Below are positions 17,001-24,653 of a stretch of DNA of 64,000 bases, piece after piece. Numbering within the stretch: the first letter of the stretch is position 1; the number at the start of each line of letters is the position of its first letter. The notes under the pieces are model-generated. The model was given only the letters and a program-made list of their open reading frames with translations. It was not told where the DNA came from and did not search any database. The stretch is taken from positions 372,001-436,000 of the forward strand of contig OZ253953.1 of NCBI GenBank assembly GCA_965267335.1, given 5' to 3'. The position numbers and the translations under genes are program-made. This DNA comes from G965267335 sp965267335. Its GTDB lineage: Bacteria > Bacteroidota > Bacteroidia > Cytophagales > JAAEPT01.

Positions 17001-19256
17001 ATGAAACGTATTTTTTTGAGTGTTTTATTGCTCACGTTTTCAGTCTCACAATGTCTGTCACAATCGAATAACATAAACAATGTTTGGTACTTCGGTGTTG
17101 GTGCCGGGCTCGACTTTAACACTATTGCACCAACCGTCCTAACAAATGGGGCCTTTGATCAGGAAGAGGGAACAGCATCTATTTGCGATGATAGCGGAAA
17201 CCTTTTGCTGTATACGGGTGGAGATTCGCTGTTCAATAGTAATCATACCCTTGTCCCAAATGGGGCTGGATTAAAGGGGGGATACAGCGCGGTACAATCT
17301 TCGATTATAGTCCCTCAACCTGGCAACCCTCACATTTACTATGTGTTTTCGGCTTCTGATATTGAGCCATTTGTAACGGACCCTGGATTCTATTATTCGA
17401 TCGTAGATATAACTGCAAATGCTGGTCAGGGGGATGTCACTAGTAAGAATAACTATTTGCTCGATTCTTACGAGAAAGTAGCTGCTTGTATAAGCCCAGA
17501 TAAATCAACCGTTTGGATTGCCACATATGAACTAAACACCGATAAAATAATCATTTATGAACTGACAGCTGCAGGGTTGAATTTAGCTCCTTATGAATTT
17601 AATACAGGCACTGTGTTTTCCAATTCACAGTTTTTTCCAAATGATGTAGCCTGGGGTCCAATTAAGTTTACTCCTGATGGAAAAAGACTGATCATATCTA
17701 CAGGGACATTGGGCAAAAGCATTTTCATGGATTTTAATTCCTGTAGTGGAACATTGTCCAACGCAATCACTATTGAAAATTTTGCTCCATACTCCATGGC
17801 ATTCTCTCCGGATAGTAAAAAACTCTATTCTGGCAATTATCAGTATGACCTTTGCTCGGGAGATATTACAGCTTCAGCTTACGAATACACCACGATGGGT
17901 AGTTCAAATGGCCAATTGGAACTGGGGCCGGACGGAAAAATCTACTATATATCGGACGCCATTTGGTTCGGAATGCCTCAACAGTACGTTTCCGTCATTA
18001 ACAACCCAAACGATCCTGGGCCTTCTTTGAATTTTGACTATAACTCAATTGATCTCAGTCCTGCCCAGGCACGAGTTGGCTTACCTAATCCTGTCGTAAT
18101 TGCTGAAAACTGTTTGCCTCAAACCGACTGTACAATTAATATTATAGAAGGATGTTCCGGAGACAGTATCCAGTTTGACCCGGGGGACACTACAGGAATT
18201 ATAAATGTAGAATGGAACTTTGATGATCCTATTTCAGGACCTAATAATACTTCAACATCTTATTATCCTACCCATTTGTTTAGCTCCTCAGGAACATATA
18301 GTGTACGATTGATAAAGGAGACTTCATCAACTCAGGACACTTCTTACATTGATGTTGTTATTAATCCTTTACCTACATTTAATCTTGGAAATGATACTTC
18401 CTATTGTGTTGGAAGTGGCGTTTTTATTCAGTCTCCAATAGTAGGAGATAGCTATGAGTGGAATAATGGAACAACAACTGATGGAGTAAATATAACAAGC
18501 CCAATGGAACTGATATTAGAAGTAACCTTGGACGGTTGTACAAACTCTGATACCATCAATATTTCTGAAACTCCGATTCCGGTTATCGGACTCCCAGATG
18601 AGCATTTTTTATGTAATGGGGATAGTATATTACTTGACGCCACGGTTTCCGGGACAGCTACGTATGCTTGGTCTACGGGAGCAACAACAGCATCTGTATA
18701 TGCTAAAACTGAGGGGGTTTATAGCGTAGAAGTAATAGCTAATGGTTGTTCAGGAAATGATTCTACATATGTCACCGTACAAGATAGTCCAGAAGTTGAC
18801 CTAGCGGAGAATATTACCGGTTGCCAGGGACAACCTTTGACTTTGAGTACTGATGCAACCGGAGATATATCATGGAGTACAGGGGAGACAAGTAGCTCGA
18901 TTGAGGTTTCGGAATCCGGTGATTATTGGGTCCTGGTCTCGAATATATGCGGTAGCAATAGCGATACAACCGTCTTGATTTTTGAAGACTGTAATATCAT
19001 TATTCCAAATGTATTTACACCAAACATGGATGAACACAACAATGAGTGGGATATCATAGGCCTGGAGGGTTATGACGAGATAAAACTGACGATCTACAAC
19101 CGTTGGGGGTCTATCGTATACGAATCTTATGGCACCTATATTCCCTGGGATGGTACCCGAAATGGGGAAAATATGCCCATGGCGACTTACTACTACGTCC
19201 TTATTCCGGAGCCGGGAGCTGACGTTATTACGGGGTCAGTTACCTTAATTCGATAG
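17001..19256 (+). CDS. T9SS type B (gliding-type) secreted protein with PKD-like domains
   Basis: A 751-residue surface or secreted protein with a signal peptide (residues 1-20). Residues ~25-370 carry repeated short strands typical of a beta-propeller (DDSGNLLLYTGGDSL, FTPDGKRLIISTG, FSPDSKKLYSGN). A PKD-like segment follows (VEWNFDDPISGP...), then three Ig-like modules around NPLP/WSTGATT/WSTGETSS. The C-terminus, NVFTPNMDEHNNEWDIIGL through NRWG and WDGTRNG, is the type B sorting domain that directs export through T9SS and is shared by gliding-associated proteins. The ligand is unknown. It is monocistronic, with 68 bp before it. Confidence 0.86.
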   Translation: MKRIFLSVLLLTFSVSQCLSQSNNINNVWYFGVGAGLDFNTIAPTVLTNGAFDQEEGTASICDDSGNLLLYTGGDSLFNSNHTLVPNGAGLKGGYSAVQSSIIVPQPGNPHIYYVFSASDIEPFVTDPGFYYSIVDITANAGQGDVTSKNNYLLDSYEKVAACISPDKSTVWIATYELNTDKIIIYELTAAGLNLAPYEFNTGTVFSNSQFFPNDVAWGPIKFTPDGKRLIISTGTLGKSIFMDFNSCSGTLSNAITIENFAPYSMAFSPDSKKLYSGNYQYDLCSGDITASAYEYTTMGSSNGQLELGPDGKIYYISDAIWFGMPQQYVSVINNPNDPGPSLNFDYNSIDLSPAQARVGLPNPVVIAENCLPQTDCTINIIEGCSGDSIQFDPGDTTGIINVEWNFDDPISGPNNTSTSYYPTHLFSSSGTYSVRLIKETSSTQDTSYIDVVINPLPTFNLGNDTSYCVGSGVFIQSPIVGDSYEWNNGTTTDGVNITSPMELILEVTLDGCTNSDTINISETPIPVIGLPDEHFLCNGDSILLDATVSGTATYAWSTGATTASVYAKTEGVYSVEVIANGCSGNDSTYVTVQDSPEVDLAENITGCQGQPLTLSTDATGDISWSTGETSSSIEVSESGDYWVLVSNICGSNSDTTVLIFEDCNIIIPNVFTPNMDEHNNEWDIIGLEGYDEIKLTIYNRWGSIVYESYGTYIPWDGTRNGENMPMATYYYVLIPEPGADVITGSVTLIR

Positions 19257-19312
19257 AAAGTATAACAATACTGTCCTGATTTTTAAGTTTCGCTTGACAT
19301 GTTATAAAAAAC

Positions 19313-19819
19313 ATGGGAAAACGAGCAAAACTCTCAACAAAGAACGGAATAACAATTCTGTCATCAACCATTCAAATCAATGCTTCAAAGGACCAGGTTT
19401 GGTCAGTCATCAGCGAACCAGGTAAAATTGATCAGTTCCATCCATTGGTAAAAAAATCTTTCCTACTGACAGGACAGGTATCAGGTGTAGGTGCTACAAG
19501 ACAATGTGAACTCTTACCGATGGGAGTGATGAAAGAGACTATAACTGAATGGCAAGAGGGCAGTGGGTTTACCACTCAGGTGATTGGGGGAAAAATGTTA
19601 CCTCCTTACCGTCAAATGACCGGAACCATTGAACTCAACGAGGCTGGTGGCCGAACTGAAGCCAAATTTACCTTTGCCTACAAACTAAAAGGTGGGATTC
19701 TCGGCAAACTCATGAATGCCCTTTTCATCAGGCCACAATTCCGAAAAGCTCCTCCAAAGTATGTTTCAGGACTTAAGGAGTATGTGGAGAAATTATATAC
19801 GCATCCGACTTCTGATTAA
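19313..19819 (+). CDS. SRPBCC-family protein
   Basis: A 168-residue START/Bet v 1-like protein with a hydrophobic ligand cavity. The pattern is ILSSTIQINASKDQVWSVIS at the start, EPGKIDQFHPLVKKS, then strands with ETITEWQEGSGF and a long C-terminal helix (LKEYVEKLY). Proteins of this class bind lipids or polyketides or act in stress responses; nothing more precise can be read. The last nine codons overlap the 3' end of the convergent sigma-factor gene by 27 bp. Confidence 0.82.
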   Translation: MGKRAKLSTKNGITILSSTIQINASKDQVWSVISEPGKIDQFHPLVKKSFLLTGQVSGVGATRQCELLPMGVMKETITEWQEGSGFTTQVIGGKMLPPYRQMTGTIELNEAGGRTEAKFTFAYKLKGGILGKLMNALFIRPQFRKAPPKYVSGLKEYVEKLYTHPTSD

Positions 19820-21043
19820 TTCTTTCTCCTGAACCGAATCCGTCAGACCCAGAGCGGTTTCAAAAAAAGAAATCGCTTCTGTAACCTTATCGATATGTTG
19901 ATGCATTATGCCAAGGGCCGTATAATAATGTTGATTGCTTTTTAATTCAGCCTCATTGCTTAGACTTAACAAGTTCTCTATAGCCTGTAGTGGACTTCCG
20001 CTATAAAATTCGGCAATACACATATTGAATTTTACAATTGGGCCTGAATCAAGGTTTTCCAGAATTTGGTATTGTTTGTAGATGCTTTGCCAATTGATAC
20101 TTTCAAACGTATTGGCAATACAATGTTCTGCTGCAATTCCTGCCTGAAGCTGATAAGTATTTACCTCCTCTGAACTAGTTGATTCGTTTAGTAAAATAAG
20201 TCCTTCTGCAATCAATGAGAAATCCCATAAGCTCCGGTCCTGTTCCGGCAGAATCTTCATGACACCATGCTCATCAATCCTGCTTTCAAATCGAGCCATG
20301 GAGAATAACATTAGGGCATTTAAGGCCTTTGATTCCACTGAATGAGGAAAAGATTTTCTGACCTGCGTTAAAAGTCTCAATGCTTCATAGCACAAGTCTA
20401 TTCTAATCTTCTTCTCCGGATGGTGTGAATAGTAACCTTCATTGAACAGCAGGTACAGGGTTTTTAAGACATTACCGAGTCGCTCATTTAAATCTTTCTC
20501 TGGAATTTCAAACTGTATGGATCCGTCTCTAAATTTTTGCTTAGCCCTATACAATCTTTTATTAACATTAGACTCAGTAGTAAGCAATGCACTTGCAATT
20601 TCTGGTACACTCAAACCACATAGTGTTTTGAGAGCCAGGGCAATTTGAGAGTCATTAGGAAGGTTGGGCTCGCAACAAGTAAAGATCATGCGAAGTGTAC
20701 TATCTTGCTCAATATCATTGTCAGGTTTGAAAAAGTCATCAACGGACCTCCCCAGGTTAGGGGCAACCTTGTTTCGAAAAACCTGATCACGTCTCAATAA
20801 ATTAATGGCTTTCTTTTTGGCAACATTCATGAGCCAACCTTCCGGATTTTCCGGAATCGAGCCTGCACTCCACTTCTCTACAGCCATCATTAACGCATCC
20901 TGAACAATATCTTCTGCTATCTCAACCTCCTTTAAACCAAAGTATCTGACAAGAACAGCCACCATTTTTGCGTAGCTATGACGAAAAAAATTCTCCGCCA
21001 ACTCATCTCTATCGTATAATTTGTGTGACAAACTATTCTTCAA
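19793..21043 (-). CDS. ECF42-like RNA polymerase sigma factor with C-terminal TPR-like extension
   Basis: A 416-residue sigma factor, over twice the usual ECF size. Region 2 is visible as EIAEDIVQDALMMAVEKW, region 4 around residues 110-165 (FTCCEPNLPNDSQIALAL, then SVPEIASALLTTESNVNKRLYRAKQKF). From about 175 on, the protein is helical with TPR-like repeats, as in the ECF42/DUF6596 group. That group is encoded beside DGPF (YciI-like) proteins, exactly the case here: its ATG lies 11 bp inside the end of the YciI-like gene. No anti-sigma factor is present; activity is thought to be controlled through the C-terminal extension. Confidence 0.87.
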   Translation of the reverse strand: MKNSLSHKLYDRDELAENFFRHSYAKMVAVLVRYFGLKEVEIAEDIVQDALMMAVEKWSAGSIPENPEGWLMNVAKKKAINLLRRDQVFRNKVAPNLGRSVDDFFKPDNDIEQDSTLRMIFTCCEPNLPNDSQIALALKTLCGLSVPEIASALLTTESNVNKRLYRAKQKFRDGSIQFEIPEKDLNERLGNVLKTLYLLFNEGYYSHHPEKKIRIDLCYEALRLLTQVRKSFPHSVESKALNALMLFSMARFESRIDEHGVMKILPEQDRSLWDFSLIAEGLILLNESTSSEEVNTYQLQAGIAAEHCIANTFESINWQSIYKQYQILENLDSGPIVKFNMCIAEFYSGSPLQAIENLLSLSNEAELKSNQHYYTALGIMHQHIDKVTEAISFFETALGLTDSVQEKELIRSRMRI

Positions 21044-21359
21044 CCATCGGTCTAACGATCATTTCAAAATACTTCAAAAGTGGACATGACCCGGATACTT
21101 CTATCGCTGCGTCCAAGGATTCAGCGTGAATAATAATGAACCCGGCAATAATTTCTTTGGCTTCCAGAAAAGGTCCATCTGTTTTGATATTTTCTTTACT
21201 AATTATATGAGCCCCTTCACGTCCCAGTCGATTGTCCGAAACAAATCGATCTTGAATTGTATCGACCCACTCCCGATATTCCTCGATTCTCCGTTGTAAC
21301 TCCTGAGGTGAGTAGTCAAGGGCTCCTTTTCCTTTCAATAAAATCAAATATTGCTTCAT
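21033..21359 (-). CDS. DGPF/YciI-like protein, partner of the ECF42 sigma factor
   Basis: A 108-residue ferredoxin-fold protein with the hallmark TDGPFLEAKEIIAGF (about 65-79), which holds the DGPF motif and the conserved acidic residues of YCII-related proteins, and a final P-L-L-K-Y-F-E-M-I-V-R-P strand. These are stress-linked proteins almost always found with ECF41/ECF42 sigma genes; biochemical activity is unproven. It starts right after the DUF2461 gene (4-bp overlap) and runs 11 bp into the sigma gene, so all are one transcript. Confidence 0.88.
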   Translation of the reverse strand: MKQYLILLKGKGALDYSPQELQRRIEEYREWVDTIQDRFVSDNRLGREGAHIISKENIKTDGPFLEAKEIIAGFIIIHAESLDAAIEVSGSCPLLKYFEMIVRPMVEE

Positions 21360-22015
21360 AAAAGCGCTTTTTTAAGATAATCATTCAAGGAACTAATTTG
21401 ACGGAATGTGTCGACAATTACACTGAATAATTGATCCGATTGATAATAATCCTTTAACGGAAGCTCCCTCATTGCGTAAAACTGTTTGTTCGCAACATAG
21501 GGTGTTTTTTCCAATGTTGCTTGCAAAGATTTATCCAACCGAATGGCGCGTTCCCCCTTAAGTTCACCAAACAGCTTAGTAAACCCTGGACTATTGACAA
21601 TTGATATGAACTCATCTGTTTGATTGACGATCAGCAACCTGATTTTCTTTAATTCTGGCCCCTTAATGTTAAACAAACCTCCGCCCACATGTACTTTTTT
21701 GGCATCAATCCCGAGATAGTAGGCCGGCAATATGGACCGTTTGCCTCCCGGAGCAAACCCTGCCTTCATAATGGTATTATAAGGTCTTTTATCATTTGAA
21801 AACCGGATGTCCCTATTGATTCTAAAAAGCGCATCTTTAGGGTTCTGTGAAATTTCTGGTTCCAATTTCTCCACCTCAGGAACTAGCTGTTCGAGCAAGT
21901 TGAGAAAAGGATTCTTAACAGATCGTTCATAGTCCTGCTTGTTCTCATGAAACCACTCCTTGTTATTGTTCTTTTCAAGTCCTTGAAAAAACTTTGAATA
22001 TTCTTCTCTGATCAT
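21356..22015 (-). CDS. DUF2461 (TIGR02453) family protein
   Basis: A 219-residue cytosolic protein. The family signature is FFQGLEKNNNKEWFHENKQDYERSV at the N-terminus (only the segment NNNKEWFHENK is diagnostic), followed by FRINRDIRFSNDKRPYNT and a C-terminal PYV...F/Y...PL. An enzymatic role is unknown for this widespread family. I chose the ATG at 22015, which overlaps the upstream stop as ATGA and starts right before the conserved block; a longer frame upstream adds 17 residues without support. Confidence 0.85.
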   Translation of the reverse strand: MIREEYSKFFQGLEKNNNKEWFHENKQDYERSVKNPFLNLLEQLVPEVEKLEPEISQNPKDALFRINRDIRFSNDKRPYNTIMKAGFAPGGKRSILPAYYLGIDAKKVHVGGGLFNIKGPELKKIRLLIVNQTDEFISIVNSPGFTKLFGELKGERAIRLDKSLQATLEKTPYVANKQFYAMRELPLKDYYQSDQLFSVIVDTFRQISSLNDYLKKALL

Positions 22016-22332
22016 GACAATTGCTTTTTTAGGTGTGATAGTGCCTGTTCTGCAAATGGAATCCACAGCTCCTTTTCGGTAAAGGGTACTTCAAACCACC
22101 CGTGAAGTGGCGCTCGGTTTTTAAATGGGTTAAACACACATACCTCCCGTCCGACACTGTCCGGATCAAAGTCCTTACCCAGTTTAAATACCATTTTCTT
22201 TTTCCTCGAAAAGAAAGCAAATACATTTTCCTTGTAAGTAATAGCCTCAGAACTCATCATCTTACCAGGCTTAATCGCTGATTCCTTCAGACAGAAATCC
22301 GTTCTGATTTTCTTAAAAAGTTGTTCTTCCAT
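22012..22332 (-). CDS. TfoX N-terminal domain-like protein
   Basis: A 106-residue protein if started at the ATG 22332, which gives the usual family start; the frame is open for 23 more codons. The core MMSSEAITYKENVFAFFSRK followed by MVFKLGKDFDPDS matches the fold of TfoX-N/YdhG-type small proteins (a metal- or gate-like Met-Met-Gly start, a short beta-sheet and K-L-G). The end (WIPFAEQALSHL) agrees with the C-terminal helix of those proteins. It is the first gene of the operon with DUF2461, YciI-like and ECF42-like genes. There is no sign of a competence role. Confidence 0.6.
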   Translation of the reverse strand: MEEQLFKKIRTDFCLKESAIKPGKMMSSEAITYKENVFAFFSRKKKMVFKLGKDFDPDSVGREVCVFNPFKNRAPLHGWFEVPFTEKELWIPFAEQALSHLKKQLS

Positions 22333-22429
22333 GTGACTTTTACCTGATGTCAATCGGGGATTTGAAAATAGGACACCATGGCATAATTTTTGGTATTCCA
22401 ATACTGATTTTTAACCTACCTGGGAACCT

Positions 22430-23023
22430 ATGAGATCACTCATTATAACACTGCTATTAGCAATCAGCGCGAATTACTTAAAAGCACAGCCGAACTGGAA
22501 TCAGAAAAACGGCTTTTACTTTCCTCTTCACGTTTTTGTTCACGATAATTCCCGACCCGCTTTCGAGACAGGAATTGAATATGAAAACTGGATGAATGAT
22601 AAATTCAGTATATCTGGCGCGATTTTGATGGGGCCCCAATATTTCAGAGTATCTCCAGGTATCTGGGGATATGCTATGCTGAATTCTGATTGGTCTCATC
22701 TGATGCTGATTGAAAAGATTGGTTTGTTCTCCGCTTCGGTGTTCATGCTCCAGTTTACGGAAGCCGTCTATTATAATATTAACCTGAGTGGTCTTTTCAA
22801 AAACACTTATCTGAGTCCATATATAAGCGGAAGAAGATTAGAATTTATTACGGACACCAAACCATGGAAAGATTGGATTCCAATAGGAGGAGCAGGACTA
22901 AAATATCGTTGCTACATCAAGAAAAAGTTTCAGATAGCCGTCTTCGGAGAGATGAATTATCATCCTACTATCCCAAACTTTGTTCCAGTCGTTGGTATGA
23001 CTGCAGGATGGAGTTTCAGATAG
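22430..23023 (+). CDS. Putative outer-membrane protein
   Basis: A 197-residue exported protein with a signal peptide (residues 1-19, ending YLKAQ). The mature part shows alternating polar/hydrophobic strands rich in Tyr, Trp and Phe, and ends GWSFR, consistent with an 8-stranded barrel. No motif identifies a function. It is divergently transcribed from the TfoX-like operon with about 97 bp between them, and it is followed by the remnant of a T9SS domain on the opposite strand. Confidence 0.6.
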   Translation: MRSLIITLLLAISANYLKAQPNWNQKNGFYFPLHVFVHDNSRPAFETGIEYENWMNDKFSISGAILMGPQYFRVSPGIWGYAMLNSDWSHLMLIEKIGLFSASVFMLQFTEAVYYNINLSGLFKNTYLSPYISGRRLEFITDTKPWKDWIPIGGAGLKYRCYIKKKFQIAVFGEMNYHPTIPNFVPVVGMTAGWSFR

Positions 23024-23043
23024 CAGGGTAACTCATTATCCAT

Positions 23044-23164
23044 CTAGTGATGAATCATCACCTTCTTCATTCCAAATTTAGTGTCTGTATGCGCGATTAA
23101 TACATAATCACCATTTTTAGAGAAGACACATCAATATAGTCATTCAAGGCACCGAAGGTCCCTT
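23044..23164 (-). pseudogene. Remnant of a T9SS type A sorting domain
   Basis: On the minus strand, two overlapping frames together give a C-terminal sorting-domain end: GALNDYIDVSSLK in one frame, then NGDYVLIAHTDTKFGMKK and VMIHH before a TAG at 23046-23044. Joining them needs one extra A in the A-run at 23114-23118, so a 1-bp deletion has occurred. Upstream of about 23164 the frame is closed by stops. The rest of the cargo gene is gone; the neighbouring small membrane-protein gene ends 22 bp upstream. Confidence 0.6.
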
Positions 23165-23186
23165 ACTATATTTTATTTAGTTGTCT

Positions 23187-23504
23187 TTATTTCTTTTTGA
23201 TAATCAATCGACCAAGAAGCAATCCCAATACCAATGGAACAACTCCGATTACCAAAATAGCGGTAATCCAACCCATTGCAGTGAGTGAATAGGTGTAACA
23301 TTGGTCGTAACCATCTTCAAGATAGGCGAGTGATATTGTGTCCCTGGCAATACCTCGGAATTGAGGATCATCACAATATTCACCCGAAGTATTTAATGTT
23401 GAAGTAGCAGAAAAAAAGTCTGCGTGGCTGTTTGCCAACAAGAAGTAGATACCAACGCCTAGTACTACACCAATTAGCAATCCTACAATTTTTCGTTTGT
23501 CCAT
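23187..23504 (-). CDS. Small two-TM membrane protein
   Basis: A 105-residue protein starting at the ATG 23504 (a TTG two codons upstream is the alternative). Two hydrophobic helices, about 6-23 (VGLLIGVVLGVGIYFLL) and 78-98 (TAILVIGVVPLVLGLLLG), flank an extracytoplasmic loop with two cysteines (EYC and QC), and the protein ends in a lysine tail. No family is recognised. It lies 91 bp downstream of the cysteine-rich miniprotein gene on the same strand and may be co-transcribed with it; that link is unproven. Confidence 0.6.
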   Translation of the reverse strand: MDKRKIVGLLIGVVLGVGIYFLLANSHADFFSATSTLNTSGEYCDDPQFRGIARDTISLAYLEDGYDQCYTYSLTAMGWITAILVIGVVPLVLGLLLGRLIIKKK

Positions 23505-23594
23505 AACCAATAAAAATTTTGAGTTAATTAATAATCTGTAATGGGTAGTTATACGAAACGAATCTCAGGTTGTTGTCGGTGTTGGACGCATACC

Positions 23595-23711
23595 TTAATT
23601 ACAGCAATCGCATTTAGTACAATCACATTGATCACATGGACAATTGGCGGTCTTACAATTCACGCAATTACACTTGGTGCATTCGCAGTTGGTACAGGTA
23701 CAGTTGTTCAT
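23595..23711 (-). CDS. Cysteine-rich 38-residue protein with CxCxx repeats (metallothionein-like)
   Basis: The minus strand from ATG 23711 to TAA 23597-23595 encodes 38 residues, 14 of them cysteine. The cysteines stand at 4, 6, 9, 11, 14, 16, 19, 24, 26, 29, 31, 34, 36 and 37, i.e. a five-residue unit C-x-C-x-x repeated seven times with one position (21) changed to Thr. Spacer residues are mostly Thr, Asn, Lys, Asp and Glu; there is no Trp, Tyr, Phe or signal peptide. Such density and periodicity are the mark of a metal-thiolate cluster protein, though the sequence is not one of the bacterial metallothionein families I can name. The codons TGT and TGC are mixed, which argues against simple DNA-repeat slippage. 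Confidence 0.7.
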   Translation of the reverse strand: MNNCTCTNCECTKCNCVNCKTANCPCDQCDCTKCDCCN

Positions 23712-23767
23712 AATACTTCTTTTTTTGATTGGACGCTTACTATAATATAATCAAAATGAAGCAGATT

Positions 23768-24535
23768 TTAATGATAAATTTCAATCTTTCGGATGCTGGT
23801 ATATCCTTCTTCCAGTATGACTAATACATATTGTCCATCCATTATACCTGACAATTCTATGAATTCATCAATGACACCTTGTTGAACCATCTGACCCGTG
23901 AGATCATACAAGCGGTAATTGGCTCCGGTCTTATGATAATTAGTTACATAGATACGCTCACTCGCTGGATTCGGATAGGCAACCAGGCTAATATTGTCCT
24001 CTACTTCAAGTGATGTAACGGTAGTTTCTCCTGCGAGTATCTCATCATTGGACACAGTATTGTATCCATAAGACTCAATAATCAGGGTATCATTGGTTTC
24101 GTTGCAACTTAGTTTTACCCAACCATAGTAAGAATGAGCTCCTGAAACAATTTTTACTCCCAGGTACTTAAATCCAACATTTTTGAAGTGAGCACCATCA
24201 TGAAATGTTCCTAATACCCCGTTTCCTGTATTATAGTATCCACTCATGGTTTCTCCCTGATCAAATGCATCAGGGTATCCAAAAGTTGAGTTATCCAGAA
24301 ACTCAGAGTTTCCTAGTGTCACTACCCTTGCCCCATATACATCCGGTGACAACTCAAGTATTTCGAATAAAAAATCATCATTCGAATCCCCATCAAAGTC
24401 ATATGATATCTGACCAACCCCTTTGATGGTATCGTGGAGTGCATTAGTAGTGATTTGCGCAGTTAGTTGATTCGCGCAATTGAATAATAACCCTAAGAGT
24501 ATTGCTCTCCCAGGTAAATTAAATAGTTTTTTCAT
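23768..24535 (-). CDS. T9SS type A secreted protein, small
   Basis: A 255-residue exported protein with a signal peptide (residues ~1-27) and a central beta-sandwich of about 130 residues containing YDFDGDSNDDFLFEI, a Ca-binding DxDxDxxDD-like loop. The C-terminal ~75 residues hold the sorting domain: VAYPNPASERIYVTNY, YRLYDLTGQMVQQG, and a final KIEIYH. The family is unknown; similar small proteins with a DxDG loop and a T9SS tail are common in Cytophagales. It is transcribed in the same direction as the neighbouring M60 gene but 118 bp away. Confidence 0.78.
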   Translation of the reverse strand: MKKLFNLPGRAILLGLLFNCANQLTAQITTNALHDTIKGVGQISYDFDGDSNDDFLFEILELSPDVYGARVVTLGNSEFLDNSTFGYPDAFDQGETMSGYYNTGNGVLGTFHDGAHFKNVGFKYLGVKIVSGAHSYYGWVKLSCNETNDTLIIESYGYNTVSNDEILAGETTVTSLEVEDNISLVAYPNPASERIYVTNYHKTGANYRLYDLTGQMVQQGVIDEFIELSGIMDGQYVLVILEEGYTSIRKIEIYH

Positions 24536-24653
24536 GGTATATAAGTTTTAATCCGTCAATGGATTGTTAGACATATTAGTATACCATAAAGTTGTGCGGG
24601 AAATGAAAAAAGATTGATTGACAAAAGTCAAGAAACAACCATCTCCCTGAAAA

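Noticed and set aside
23541..23750. A 69-codon plus-strand hydrophobic frame
   Set aside because: Its Thr/Ile-rich repeats are the complement of the CxCxx-coding frame on the minus strand, which explains the pattern better.
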